Below, in pieces: positions 33,569 through 43,156 of a stretch of 64,000 bases of DNA. The notes beneath the pieces were generated by a model that was given only the letters and a program-made list of their open reading frames with translations, searched no databases and was not told where the DNA came from. Made by a program: the position numbers and the translations under genes. How positions within the stretch are numbered: the first letter of the stretch is position 1; each line of letters opens with the position of its first letter. This stretch comes from Clostridia bacterium (GTDB lineage: Bacteria > Bacillota > Clostridia > Christensenellales > Aristaeellaceae), in assembly GCA_017936765.1 (NCBI GenBank), contig JAGBEX010000004.1, positions 148,690-212,689 on the forward strand. The letters run 5' to 3'.

Positions 33569-34462
33569 ATGAAGCGTTTTTTGACCCTTTGCCTGCTTGT
33601 TGCTTTGCTGCTTCCCTGCTGCGCGGGGGCTTCCGGCTTGCCTGATCTGGGCGGCAGCGGTCTGCCTGTGATCGGGGTGACCAACGACCCCAGCGCGGGC
33701 TATCTGCCCGATCCGGCGGACATCCTGGGTGCAAAGGGCGAGACCTATGCCACCAACTATACCTACACGTCGGATTATGTATGCACGGTGTACCTTTATG
33801 GTCTCCCTAAGGACGTGGATGGCTTCCTGCGGCAGTACAATGAGAAGGCTGCCTCTCTTGGCTTTGCGGTGACGGAAAGCCAGGAGGAAGGCAATGCTGC
33901 CTATCGCTACAGCTATGGCGCCGGCTATGCGCTGCTTTTCCCGAGCTATAGCGGCAGAATGATGCTCATGGTGCCAAACGGCATGAACTTCGGCACGCCC
34001 AAGCCGGAAGGGGACTACATCATGTTCACCTACAACGGCGCGGAGGTGTCCAGCGTGGGGGACGACGACGGACTTGCCTGCAAGCTGGACTACGACCTGG
34101 CCAGCTGGGCGGGCAGCAGCAATTATCAGATCGTGATCGAAAACTGGTTCAGCGACCGCTCCTACAAGGGCATTTTTGAACTGCACATCCCTGCGGATGC
34201 ACAGACCGGCAGCGTGTACCGCAGCACCCAGAAAAGCCCCAGCCCCGCGCTGTATCTCTACAACAAGAACACCATTGCCCTGTGGTATGGCGACACCCAC
34301 GGCACCATGCTCACCCACCGGGACGATTACTTTGAGGTGCGCGTCACCAGCGTGGAGGAGTTCAAGGACTATTTCGTGGTGGAATTGGAGTTTGACGGCA
34401 GCCTGGGTAATGGCAGCGCTGTGTTTGAGGATGGCTCCATCCGCGTGACCTGCTACGAATAA
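33569..34462 (+). CDS. Secreted protein of unknown function
   Basis: A 297-residue protein with a Sec signal peptide (MKRFLTLCLLVALLLPCCAGASG). The Cys pair at about 18-19 does not form a clear lipobox. The mature part is rich in Tyr, Gly and Asp and looks like all-beta structure (YATNYTYTSDYVCTVYLYGL). I recognise no domain. The start is ATG 33569: AGGAGG is 6 bases before it, while the ATG at 33563 is too near the same site. It has its own promoter, with an odd hairpin in the leader. It lies before the ileS T-box. It could be a surface or secreted binding protein. Confidence 0.82.
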   Translation: MKRFLTLCLLVALLLPCCAGASGLPDLGGSGLPVIGVTNDPSAGYLPDPADILGAKGETYATNYTYTSDYVCTVYLYGLPKDVDGFLRQYNEKAASLGFAVTESQEEGNAAYRYSYGAGYALLFPSYSGRMMLMVPNGMNFGTPKPEGDYIMFTYNGAEVSSVGDDDGLACKLDYDLASWAGSSNYQIVIENWFSDRSYKGIFELHIPADAQTGSVYRSTQKSPSPALYLYNKNTIALWYGDTHGTMLTHRDDYFEVRVTSVEEFKDYFVVELEFDGSLGNGSAVFEDGSIRVTCYE

Positions 34463-34475
34463 TGCAAAGTTTTGC

Positions 34476-34504
34476 TTGCTTTTTTATGCAAAGCTGGATA
34501 TAAT
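34476..34504 (+). promoter_or_regulatory. Promoter of ileS
   Basis: TTGCTT (34476-34481) and TATAAT (34499-34504) are separated by 17 bases. Confidence 0.8.
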
Positions 34505-34510
34505 GGTTTT

Positions 34511-34773
34511 GTTACGTTCACAGCGATGGGGACGGCCTTGGCAGGATGCCTGAAGCGAGCCGGGAAATGGTGTAAGCCCGGCAGGATAGTGCCAACGCAG
34601 ATCACCCCGGAGTGAGACGGCCTGAAATCATCAGGGCTGTCCGGGCGCTCCCGATACAGGGCAGGCAAACCACGCGTTTGCCGATGAGAGGGCGGCTTGT
34701 GCCGTCAACATGGGTGGTACCGCGGATATGTGTTTTATCCGTCCCAGACAATGTTCCTGGGGCGGATTTTTCT
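34511..34773 (+). promoter_or_regulatory. T-box leader of ileS
   Basis: The T-box TGGGTGGTACCGCGG is at 34711-34725 and contains TGGT for the tRNA ACCA end. A terminator follows: stem 34737-34747 with 34757-34767, then five T. In stem I, a GGTG apical loop lies between GCCGGG and GCCCGGC (about 34559-34582), and ATC at 34601-34603 fits as the specifier for tRNA-Ile. Uncharged tRNA-Ile should allow read-through into ileS. This leader and its promoter fill the 34463-34802 gap; no gene is there. Confidence 0.93.
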
Positions 34774-34802
34774 GTCCCCGAAGACTGACAGGAGGGTACA
34801 TC

Positions 34803-37800
34803 ATGGCATTGTACAACAAGGTTGCAACCGACATGAATTTCGTCCAGCGCGAAAAGGAAGTCGCGCAGATGTGGAAGGAGAAGGATATCATCCGCAAGTC
34901 CTTCCACCACCGCGAGGGTGCGGAGAACTTCACCTTCTTCGATGGGCCGCCTACTGCCAATGGCAAGCCCCACATCGGCCACATCGAGACCCGCGTCATC
35001 AAGGATCTGATCCCCCGCTATCACACCATGAAGGGCAAGAACGTGCTGCGCAAGGCTGGCTGGGATACCCATGGCCTGCCCGTGGAGCTGGAGGTCGAAA
35101 AGATCCTGGGCCTGGACGGCAAGCCCCAGATCGAACAGTATGGCATCGAGCCTTTCATCGGCGAGTGCAAGAAGAGCGTGTGGAAGTACCTGCACGAGTG
35201 GGAGAAGATGTCCGAGCAGGTGGGCTACTGGGTGGACATGGAGCATCCCTACATCACCTACGAGGATAATTACATCGAGTCCGAGTGGTGGAGCCTGAAG
35301 ACCATCTATGATAAGGGTCTGCTCTATCAGGGTCACAAGATCGTGCCTTACTGCCCCCGCTGTGGCACCGCGCTGTCCAGCCACGAAGTGGCCCAGGGCT
35401 ACAAGAACGTGAAGGAGACCTCTGCCTTTGTGCGCTTCCAGGTGAAGGGTGAGGAGAACACCTACCTGCTGGCCTGGACCACCACCCCCTGGACCCTGCC
35501 CAGCAACCTGGCGCTGTGCGTGAATCCCCGTGATACCTACGCCAAGTTCGTGGTGGAGGGCCAGACCTACATCATGGCCAAGGCGCTGATCGAGACCGTG
35601 TTCGCTGGCAAGGAAGCCGAGATCCTGGCCGAAATGCCCGGCGCTGAGCTGAAGGGCATGGAATATGTGCCGCTGTTCGACTTTGCCGTGGGCAAGCTGG
35701 ACAAGGCTGCCTGGTTCGTGGTGTGCGATGATTACGTCACCATGTCCGATGGTACCGGCATCGTGCATATCGCTCCTGCCTTTGGTGAGGACGACAACCG
35801 CGTTTGCCGCGAGAACGGTCTGCCCTTTGTGAACTTTGTGGACAACCAGGGCTGCATGACCGAGGACACCAAGTGGCCTGGCGTGTTCGTGAAGGACGCG
35901 GACAAGCTGGTGCTGGAGGATCTGAAGGAGCGGGGTCTGCTGTTTGCTGCGGTTCCCTTCGCTCATGATTATCCCTTCTGCTGGCGCTGCGATACCCCCC
36001 TGCTGTACTACGCCCGCCCCACCTGGTTCATCAAGATGACTGCCCTGCGGGATCAGCTGGTGGCTAACAACCGCACCATCAACTGGATGCCCGACAACAT
36101 CAAGGAAGGCCGCATGGGTACCTGGCTGGAGAACGTCCACGACTGGGGACTGAGCCGCGAGCGCTATTGGGGTACGCCCCTGCCTGTGTGGGTCTGCGAG
36201 GACGGTCATATGCACGCCATCGGTTCCAAGGCCGAGCTGCGGGAGATGGCCATCGAGGATCCCGGTGAGAATATCGAGCTGCATCGTCCCTTCATCGACG
36301 AGGTGCTGATCAAGTGTCCTGAGTGCGGCAAGCCCATGCACCGCGTGAAGGAAGTTATCGACTGCTGGTACGATTCCGGCTCCATGCCCTTCGCCCAGTG
36401 GCACTATCCCTTTGAGAACAAGGAGAAGTTCGAGCAGAACTTCCCCGCCAACTTCATCTCCGAGGCCGTTGACCAGACCCGTGGCTGGTTCTACACCCTG
36501 GAGGCCATCTCCACCCTGCTGTTCGACAAGGCACCCTTCCAGAACTGCATCGTGATGGGTCACGTGCAGGATGCCGAGGGTCACAAGATGTCCAAGCACC
36601 TGGGCAATGTGGTGGATCCTTTCCAGATGCTGGATAAGTTCGGCACCGACGCCCTGCGCTGGTACTTCTACACCACCTCTGCTCCCTGGCTGCCCAAGCG
36701 CTTCTCCGAGGAAGCGGTGCAGGAAGGTCAGCGCAAGTTCCTGGCCACGCTGCAGAACGTGTACGCCTTCTTCGCCATGTATGCCCAGATCGATGGCTTC
36801 GATCCCGTGGCTCACCCCATCGAAAAGGTGGAGAAGAGCCTGATGGACAAGTGGATCCTGTCCAAGCTGAACAGCCTCATCGCCAAGGTGGACGAGGATC
36901 TGGCCGCCTATCGCATCTGCGAGCCTGCCGCCTCCATCGAGGCCTTTGTGGATGAGCTGTCCAACTGGTATGTGCGCCGCGGCCGCGAGCGCTTCTGGGG
37001 CAAGGGCATGGCTGGCGACAAGGAAGCCGCCTTTGCCACCCTGTACCATGTGCTGGTGACCCTGAGCAAGGTCATTGCTCCCTTCGTGCCCTTCATGGCT
37101 GAAGAGATCTACCAGAACCTGGTGGTGAACAATGTGCCCGGCGCCATCGAGTCCGTGCATCTGTGCGATTTCCCCGTGGTGGACGCTGCTGCCATCGACA
37201 AGGACATGGAAGAGCAGATGGACGCCCTGGTGGAGGTGGTGCAGCTGGGCCGTGCCTGCCGCAACCTGGCCAACATGAAGACCCGCCAGCCCGCTGCCAA
37301 GCTCTATGTGAAGGGCGCGGCCTTCGGCACTGACTACCAGGCCCTGTGCGAGGACGAGCTGAACGTGAAGGAAGTGGTGTTCACCCAGAGCGCCCGCGAC
37401 TTCACCACCTATCAGCTCAAGCCCCAGATGCGCACCCTGGGTCCGAAGTACGGCAAGCTCCTGGGCAAGATCGGCCAGACGCTGGCCACCATGGATGGCA
37501 ACGATGTGGTGGACGCCTTTGAAAAGGGCGAGACCGTGTCTTTCCAGATCGACGATACCACCGTTACCCTGGCCAAGGACGACGTGCTGACCTCTCCCAT
37601 GCAGAAGGCTGGCTACGTTGCTCAGGAAGACCGCGGCGTGACCGTGGTGCTGGACACCAACCTGACCGAAGAGCTGGTGCAGGAGGGCTACGTCCGCGAG
37701 GTGATCAGCAAGATCCAGACCATGCGCAAGGAGAACGGCTTCGACGTGACCGACCGCATCGACGTGCTGTATGCCTGCGGCGAAAAGCTGGCTGCCGCCA

Positions 37801-37940
37801 TCGAAAGCGGCGTGGCCATGATCCAGAACGGCACCCTGGCGCTGACCGTGGCCGCCGGTGAAGCCGACTCCACCTACGTGGCGCAGGAGTGGAAGATCAA
37901 CGACCAGAAGGCCACCATCGCGATCAAGAAGAACGCGTGA
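34803..37940 (+). CDS. ileS: Isoleucine--tRNA ligase (eukaryote-like IleS2 type)
   Basis: A 1045-residue class I synthetase that charges tRNA-Ile. The HIGH motif is at 57-60 (PPTANGKPHIGH) and the KMSKS-like motif reads KMSKH at 595-599. The TTTPWTLPSN segment marks the CP1 editing domain. The long C-terminal part without the bacterial C-terminal Cys zinc motif, and the sequence WDTHGLPVE, fit the IleS2 group, whose members are often less sensitive to mupirocin. The start ATG at 34803 follows GACAGGAGGG, directly after the T-box terminator. Just after the stop codon, a palindromic repeat block begins. Confidence 0.96.
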   Translation: MALYNKVATDMNFVQREKEVAQMWKEKDIIRKSFHHREGAENFTFFDGPPTANGKPHIGHIETRVIKDLIPRYHTMKGKNVLRKAGWDTHGLPVELEVEKILGLDGKPQIEQYGIEPFIGECKKSVWKYLHEWEKMSEQVGYWVDMEHPYITYEDNYIESEWWSLKTIYDKGLLYQGHKIVPYCPRCGTALSSHEVAQGYKNVKETSAFVRFQVKGEENTYLLAWTTTPWTLPSNLALCVNPRDTYAKFVVEGQTYIMAKALIETVFAGKEAEILAEMPGAELKGMEYVPLFDFAVGKLDKAAWFVVCDDYVTMSDGTGIVHIAPAFGEDDNRVCRENGLPFVNFVDNQGCMTEDTKWPGVFVKDADKLVLEDLKERGLLFAAVPFAHDYPFCWRCDTPLLYYARPTWFIKMTALRDQLVANNRTINWMPDNIKEGRMGTWLENVHDWGLSRERYWGTPLPVWVCEDGHMHAIGSKAELREMAIEDPGENIELHRPFIDEVLIKCPECGKPMHRVKEVIDCWYDSGSMPFAQWHYPFENKEKFEQNFPANFISEAVDQTRGWFYTLEAISTLLFDKAPFQNCIVMGHVQDAEGHKMSKHLGNVVDPFQMLDKFGTDALRWYFYTTSAPWLPKRFSEEAVQEGQRKFLATLQNVYAFFAMYAQIDGFDPVAHPIEKVEKSLMDKWILSKLNSLIAKVDEDLAAYRICEPAASIEAFVDELSNWYVRRGRERFWGKGMAGDKEAAFATLYHVLVTLSKVIAPFVPFMAEEIYQNLVVNNVPGAIESVHLCDFPVVDAAAIDKDMEEQMDALVEVVQLGRACRNLANMKTRQPAAKLYVKGAAFGTDYQALCEDELNVKEVVFTQSARDFTTYQLKPQMRTLGPKYGKLLGKIGQTLATMDGNDVVDAFEKGETVSFQIDDTTVTLAKDDVLTSPMQKAGYVAQEDRGVTVVLDTNLTEELVQEGYVREVISKIQTMRKENGFDVTDRIDVLYACGEKLAAAIESGVAMIQNGTLALTVAAGEADSTYVAQEWKINDQKATIAIKKNA

Positions 37941-38031
37941 CCAGAGGGAGGCACCGCCTCCCTCTGGACTCCCACCGCCCAAGGGGCGCTGCCCCTTGGG
38001 AAACCCCGCCAAAGGGTCTTCGACCCTCTGG
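37941..38031. repeat. Modular palindromic repeat, copy 3 (after ileS)
   Basis: Three strong palindromes directly after the ileS stop: 37941-37967 (CCAGAGGGAGG/CCTCCCTCTGG arms), 37978-38000 (CCCAAGGGGC/GCCCCTTGGG arms) and 38009-38031 (AGGGTC/GACCCT core). No T-run follows. With copy 4 it fills most of the gene-free stretch 37941-38259; the part from 38032 to 38167 holds nothing I can name. Confidence 0.85.
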
Positions 38032-38167
38032 ACTCCCTTTCGGGGATGGCGTTGCTCGGCGATCGCTGAGCAGGGGTGCGGTGGTGTGACGATGGTGCTT
38101 ATATCCGGAGGAGGTTCCTGCTGAGCCTCCTCCTTGTTTCAAATCAGCCAGGATAACGCACAAAAAA

Positions 38168-38247
38168 TGGGTTTCGAAAGGGTCGAACGACCCTTCGCAG
38201 GATTCTTAAGGGCAGCGCCCTTAAGCGGGTTCAGGGCGGAGCCCTGA
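38168..38247. repeat. Modular palindromic repeat, copy 4
   Basis: Module A at 38168-38198 (core GGGTCGAACGACCC), module B at 38203-38226 (CTTAAGGGCAGCGCCCTTAAG) and module C at 38231-38247 (TCAGGGCGGAGCCCTGA). The bases right after it, CCGGAGG, serve as ribosome binding site of the next gene. Confidence 0.9.
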
Positions 38248-38259
38248 CCGGAGGTCTTT

Positions 38260-39555
38260 ATGAAATTTGCTCTGATCGGGCAGGACATTCCTGCTCTTAT
38301 CCCCACGCTGCTGGCCGACCTGCTCTTTGCGGGCAAGCAGGCTGCGGATGTGTGGGTGGAAGAAAAGAACCAGGCCATGCAGGACGTGTTGCAGCGCTAC
38401 GGCAAGGCCATTATAGAAAAGAGCGGCCTGGCTGCCGGCCTTACGGCGGATGGCGACCGCGCAGCGGTGCTTTCCGGCGCGGACTGCGTGATCTATGCGG
38501 GGGACTGCATGGCTGCCAGCCGCTTCCGGCAGGATCGAGAGGCGCTCTCCGGCAGCGGGGAGGATGATCCCGGGCTGACGGATCAGGCTCGCGTGAACGG
38601 CGGCATTGAGGGCCTTTTGCACACGCTGCGCCAGGGCGAGGTGGTCATGACGCTCTGCGAGGCCATGCAGCAGCATTGCCCCCAGGCGCTGGTGATCAAC
38701 CTCGGTCAGCCGGTGGCGCGGACCACCGCCATCTTTGAGGCGCAGGGCTTCCGCTGCTTTGGCCTGGGCCGCACGCCCCTCAAGGGTGCCAATGGCCTGG
38801 ATAGCCTGTGCAAGAAGCTCCATGTGCCGGAAAAGGACGTGCAGGCCACCATTGCAGGCCTGCCGGGCTTCAGCTTCCTGCTGGGGCTGAAGAAGGACGG
38901 CGTGGATCTCATGCCCAAGCTGCGCAAGCTGGCCCAGAAGGACGAGCTGGGTCGCCTGACCCGCCGCTGGCTGGACTGGTACGAGGCCATTGCCGTGGGC
39001 GACGTGACCGACCATGCGGAGTTCCTGCCCGCCCAGGAGGACTACATTCCCGAGGAGGAACCCACCTTTGGCGAGAGCGTGGAGCAGCGCAAGGAGCGCA
39101 TCCTGCACATGAACACCGTGGGCGACAAGGGTGCTGCCGACCGGGAGGGCATGATGGCCCAGCTGGTGCTGCTTTCCAAGGCGCCGCCCATCCGGCCCAT
39201 GCAGCTGGCGCTGGCACTTTTGCGGGAGGATGGCCTCACCGTGGACGGCGTGACCCGCCGCAATGATGGGGAGTTGCCCCAACTGCCGAAATATGCTATC
39301 ATAGAGGCGCGGCTCACGCTGCAGAAGGGGCAGGTCATGCCCCATGGCACGCAGCTGCCTGCTCCCCTGGTGGAGATCTGCGGCGAGATCGACGAGACCA
39401 ACCGTCTGGCGGCCAAGGCTGCCATGGGAGATCGGTCTGCCCTGCGGGAGTGCATCGAGATCGACCCGGCGCTTTCCGGGCTGGATCGGCTGTACTGCCA
39501 GGAGCTGGTGGACAAGATGATCGAGCTGCATGATGATGTGATCACTCGACTGTAA
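38260..39555 (+). CDS. Divergent GH4-like NAD-dependent glycosidase, probably altered active site
   Basis: A 431-residue protein whose layout follows GH4 (LplD/MelA-like): an N-terminal Rossmann start (MKFALIGQDIPALIPTLLADLLF) and the GADCVIYAGDCM region near 72-84. Further on come GLTDQARVNGGIEGLLHTLR, where GH4 has G..GGIF.ALR, and ALVINLGQPVARTTAIF (about 145-162), where GH4 has LINYTNPMA. The usual Cys-His metal motif (CHS/CHN) should fall at GLGRTPL near 170, and both residues are absent. The family name is therefore inferred from layout, and normal GH4 catalysis is unlikely. The Shine-Dalgarno GGAGG comes from a repeat. It heads an operon with a nitroreductase, a methyltransferase and a pseudouridine synthase. 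Confidence 0.72.
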   Translation: MKFALIGQDIPALIPTLLADLLFAGKQAADVWVEEKNQAMQDVLQRYGKAIIEKSGLAAGLTADGDRAAVLSGADCVIYAGDCMAASRFRQDREALSGSGEDDPGLTDQARVNGGIEGLLHTLRQGEVVMTLCEAMQQHCPQALVINLGQPVARTTAIFEAQGFRCFGLGRTPLKGANGLDSLCKKLHVPEKDVQATIAGLPGFSFLLGLKKDGVDLMPKLRKLAQKDELGRLTRRWLDWYEAIAVGDVTDHAEFLPAQEDYIPEEEPTFGESVEQRKERILHMNTVGDKGAADREGMMAQLVLLSKAPPIRPMQLALALLREDGLTVDGVTRRNDGELPQLPKYAIIEARLTLQKGQVMPHGTQLPAPLVEICGEIDETNRLAAKAAMGDRSALRECIEIDPALSGLDRLYCQELVDKMIELHDDVITRL

Positions 39556-39572
39556 GAAAGAGGTGTATGGTG

Positions 39573-40094
39573 ATGCCTAACACGGGTTTTCTGGCGCTGG
39601 CGGAACAGCGGTATTCGGTGCGTAAGTTTGCTGCCAAGCAGGTAGAGCAGGTGGCGCTGGAGCGCATTCTGCGGGCAGGCCAGGTGGCGCCCACCGCCTG
39701 CAACAAGCAGCCCCAGATGACCTATGTGCTGCGCAGCCCCCAGGCCATGGAAAAGCTGCGCAAATGCACCACCAGCCATTTCAACGCGCCCATGGCGCTG
39801 CTGGTCTGCTATGACAGCGAGCAGAGCTGGAAGCGCAGCTTCGACGGGCAGGACAGCGGCTGGGTGGACGCCAGCATCGTGACCACCCAAATGATGCTGG
39901 AGGCCTACGCCCAGGGCGTGGGCAGCACCTGGGTGATGCACTTCGATCCCACCGCGGTGCGGGAGGAGTTCGCCCTGCCGGAGACGCAGATCCCCGTGGC
40001 CATTCTGGTGATGGGTTACCCGGCCGATGATGTGCAGGCCAGCCCCATGCATACCCAGAACAAGACCATGGCCGAAATCGTGAAATACCTGTAA
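39573..40094 (+). CDS. Nitroreductase-family FMN protein
   Basis: A 173-residue protein of the nitroreductase superfamily, the short type. FMN-contact residues are in EQRYSVRKF (11-19, the RxSxR-type motif) and in the GVGSTWVMHFD segment near 113-123; MGYPADD near 145 is the usual late motif. Members use NAD(P)H and FMN to reduce nitro compounds, quinones or flavins as dimers. The ATG at 39573 is preferred because AAAGAGGTG fits it better than the ATG at 39567. It follows the GH4-like gene by 17 bases and precedes the methyltransferase by 21. The substrate is unknown. Confidence 0.9.
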   Translation: MPNTGFLALAEQRYSVRKFAAKQVEQVALERILRAGQVAPTACNKQPQMTYVLRSPQAMEKLRKCTTSHFNAPMALLVCYDSEQSWKRSFDGQDSGWVDASIVTTQMMLEAYAQGVGSTWVMHFDPTAVREEFALPETQIPVAILVMGYPADDVQASPMHTQNKTMAEIVKYL

Positions 40095-40115
40095 ATTCCC
40101 TTTGCGGAGGATACT

Positions 40116-40979
40116 ATGTTTTTAGCCGATACCTGGAAGGACTATGAAGTGCTGGACACCGGCGACGGTGAAAAGCTGGAGCGCTGGGGCGATGTGATCC
40201 TGCGCCGCCCCGACCCGCAGACCATTTGGCCCAAGGCGGATCCTGAACTGTGGAAGAAGGCCCAGGCGCACTACCACCGCTCCGAGCGGGGCGGCGGCGA
40301 GTGGGAGTTCCTCACCAGGCTGCCGGAAAGATGGGTCATCAGCCACGGCGACTGGCAGTTCTATGTGCGCCCCACGGGCTTCAAGCACACGGGACTGTTC
40401 CCTGAGCAGGCTGCCAACTGGGTGTGGATGAGCGACCTCATCAAAAAGAGCGGCCGCAAGGACGTGAAGGTGCTGAACCTGTTTGGCTACACGGGCGCTG
40501 CCACGGTGGCCTGCGCCGCTGCGGGCGCCCATGTGACCCATGTGGACGCTGCCAAGGGCATGGTGCAGTGGGCGAAGGAGAACCGGGAGCTGACCGGCCT
40601 GCCGGAAACCAGCTGCCGGTGGATCGTGGAGGATGCGCTGCGGTTTGTGCAGCGGGAGATCCGCCGCGGCAACCACTACGACGGCATCCTGATGGATCCC
40701 CCCAGCTATGGCCGCGGGCCTTCCGGCGAGGTGTGGAAGCTGGAGAACGAGCTGTTTGGTCTGGTGGACACCTGCGCCCAGGTGCTGAGCGATGAGCCGC
40801 TGTTCTACCTCATCAACAGCTACACCACGGGTTTCCAGGCCAGCGTGCTGAGCAATATGCTGGAAAAGTGCGTGGTGAGCCGCCACGGCGGCAAGGTGGA
40901 CAGCCAGGAGCTGTGCCTGCCTGTGACCAGCGGCGGCGTGCTGCCCTGCGGCGCCAGCGGAAGGTGGTTCCATGCCTAA
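40116..40979 (+). CDS. RlmI-like SAM-dependent RNA methyltransferase
   Basis: A 287-residue class I methyltransferase of the Methyltrans_SAM (PF10672) group, related to the RlmI 23S rRNA m5C1962 enzymes. The SAM motif NLFGYTGAATVACAAAGA is near residues 121-138, the acidic loop HVDAAKGMVQWA follows, and the catalytic-type motif MDPPSYGRGP is near 192-201. The N-terminal PUA domain of RlmI is not clearly present, so the target may differ. GCGGAGGA lies before the ATG. It overlaps the RluA-like gene by 8 bases, which fits a joint role in RNA modification. Confidence 0.87.
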   Translation: MFLADTWKDYEVLDTGDGEKLERWGDVILRRPDPQTIWPKADPELWKKAQAHYHRSERGGGEWEFLTRLPERWVISHGDWQFYVRPTGFKHTGLFPEQAANWVWMSDLIKKSGRKDVKVLNLFGYTGAATVACAAAGAHVTHVDAAKGMVQWAKENRELTGLPETSCRWIVEDALRFVQREIRRGNHYDGILMDPPSYGRGPSGEVWKLENELFGLVDTCAQVLSDEPLFYLINSYTTGFQASVLSNMLEKCVVSRHGGKVDSQELCLPVTSGGVLPCGASGRWFHA

Positions 40980-41685
40980 GATCATCTATGAAGATAACCA
41001 TGTGCTGGTGGCTGTGAAGCCCCCGAACATGCTCTCCCAGGCCGATAACACCGGGGACACGGACATCCTGACCTGGCTGAAGGACGACATCAAGGTGCGT
41101 TACAACAAGCCCGGCAGGGTCTACCTGGGGCTGGTGCACCGGTTGGATCGTCCTGTGGGCGGGCTGATGGTGTTCGCCCGCACCAGCAAGGCGGCCTCCC
41201 GCCTCAGCGCCCAGATGCAGCAGCACCTGATGGGTCGGGAGTACCTGTGCATCGTGACCGGCGAGGTGAAGGACAGCTTCACCCTGACGGACTACCTGGT
41301 GAAGGATGAGCGGCTGAACCGGGTCACCGTGTGCGATTCCGACACCAAGGGCGCCCAGAATGCCATTCTCCACGGCGAGTGCATTGCCCGGCGCAATGGC
41401 ACCGCGCTGTGCGCCATCAAGCTGGAAACAGGCCGCAACCATCAAATCCGCGTGCAGATGAGCCACGCCGGAGCGCCCCTGTGGGGTGACAACCGCTACG
41501 GTAGCGGCATCCCCGGCCAGCAGATTGCCCTGTGGGGCTACAAACTGACGTTTGAGCATCCCACCACCCACGAGATCATGACCTTCTACGACGTGCCGAA
41601 GGGGTCGGTGTGGGAGACTTATGCGGATCTGCTGGACATGGAGGAGAAGGAAACGGCGGAGGAAATTCGGAATTCGGAATGCTGA
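40972..41685 (+). CDS. RluA-family pseudouridine synthase
   Basis: A 237-residue protein of the RluA family without an S4 domain. The catalytic motif HRLDRPVGGLMVFART lies near residues 56-71 with its Asp; other motifs are REYLCIVTGEV and KLETGRNHQIRVQMSHAG near 148-165. It converts uridine to pseudouridine in rRNA or tRNA; the site cannot be told. Its start overlaps the methyltransferase by 8 bases. The last residues, EIRNSEC, and the stop codon are encoded by an AATTCGG-type repeat (41664-41695), so the true family C-terminus is probably at about residue 230. Confidence 0.92.
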   Translation: MPKIIYEDNHVLVAVKPPNMLSQADNTGDTDILTWLKDDIKVRYNKPGRVYLGLVHRLDRPVGGLMVFARTSKAASRLSAQMQQHLMGREYLCIVTGEVKDSFTLTDYLVKDERLNRVTVCDSDTKGAQNAILHGECIARRNGTALCAIKLETGRNHQIRVQMSHAGAPLWGDNRYGSGIPGQQIALWGYKLTFEHPTTHEIMTFYDVPKGSVWETYADLLDMEEKETAEEIRNSEC

Positions 41686-41695
41686 ATTCGGAATT
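41664..41695. repeat. Short tandem AATTCGG repeat
   Basis: Units AATTCGG recur three times (41664, 41671 and 41685), interrupted by AATGCTG. The stop codon of the RluA-like gene lies inside. Confidence 0.75.
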
Positions 41696-41758
41696 AAGTG
41701 TGGCGCGGGCGCAAGCCCCCGTCCTACAACTGCACAGCCAAGTAACAAAACGTAAAAA

Positions 41759-41869
41759 TGGGTTTCGAAAGGGCCGAACGGCCCTTCGCGGGATTCTTAA
41801 GGGCAGCGCCCTTAAGCGGGTTGTCAGGGCAGCGCCCTGACCGGGAGTGCAGAGGGTGGAACCCTCTGC
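41759..41869. repeat. Modular palindromic repeat, copy 5 (before tgt)
   Basis: Module A at 41759-41789 (core GGGCCGAACGGCCC), module B at 41794-41817 (CTTAAGGGCAGCGCCCTTAAG), module C at 41824-41841 (CAGGGCAGCGCCCTG), then GCAGAGGGTGGAACCCTCTGC at 41849-41869. It ends 26 bases before tgt. The rest of 41686-41894 shows no gene. Confidence 0.92.
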
Positions 41870-41885
41870 CCCCGTTGCTCATTAA

Positions 41886-43019
<1,134 letters not shown>

Positions 43020-43028
43020 GCATGGGAA

Positions 43029-43060
43029 ACGCCCGCCGGAGTTTATCGGCGGGCGTTTTT
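43029..43060 (+). terminator. Terminator of tgt
   Basis: Stem ACGCCCGCCG... (43029-43038)/CGGCGGGCGT (43047-43056) with an 8-base loop and a run of five T. Confidence 0.9.
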
Positions 43061-43088
43061 GCGTGGAAAACGGGGGAGACTGTGGCAG

Positions 43089-43156
43089 AAAGGCAGCCCT
43101 CTCAGTCAGCCGCAGGCGGCTGCCAGCTCTCCCGGAGGGAGAGCCAAGATATTCCC
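43089..43156. repeat. Second intergenic repeat type (CCCTCTCAGTCAG... unit)
   Basis: The unit begins with GCAGCCCTCTCAGTCAGCCG and contains two palindromes: GCCGCAGGCGGC (43108-43119) and GGCTCTCCC/GGGAGAGC-type arms (about 43125-43143). From memory, similar units are widespread between genes of gut Clostridia; this would need a search. The stretch 43061-43225 has no gene. Confidence 0.55.

Noticed and set aside
34602..38012. An 1136-codon minus-strand frame opposite ileS
   Set aside because: Antisense to a certain ileS with a T-box; it has the typical mirror-frame composition.
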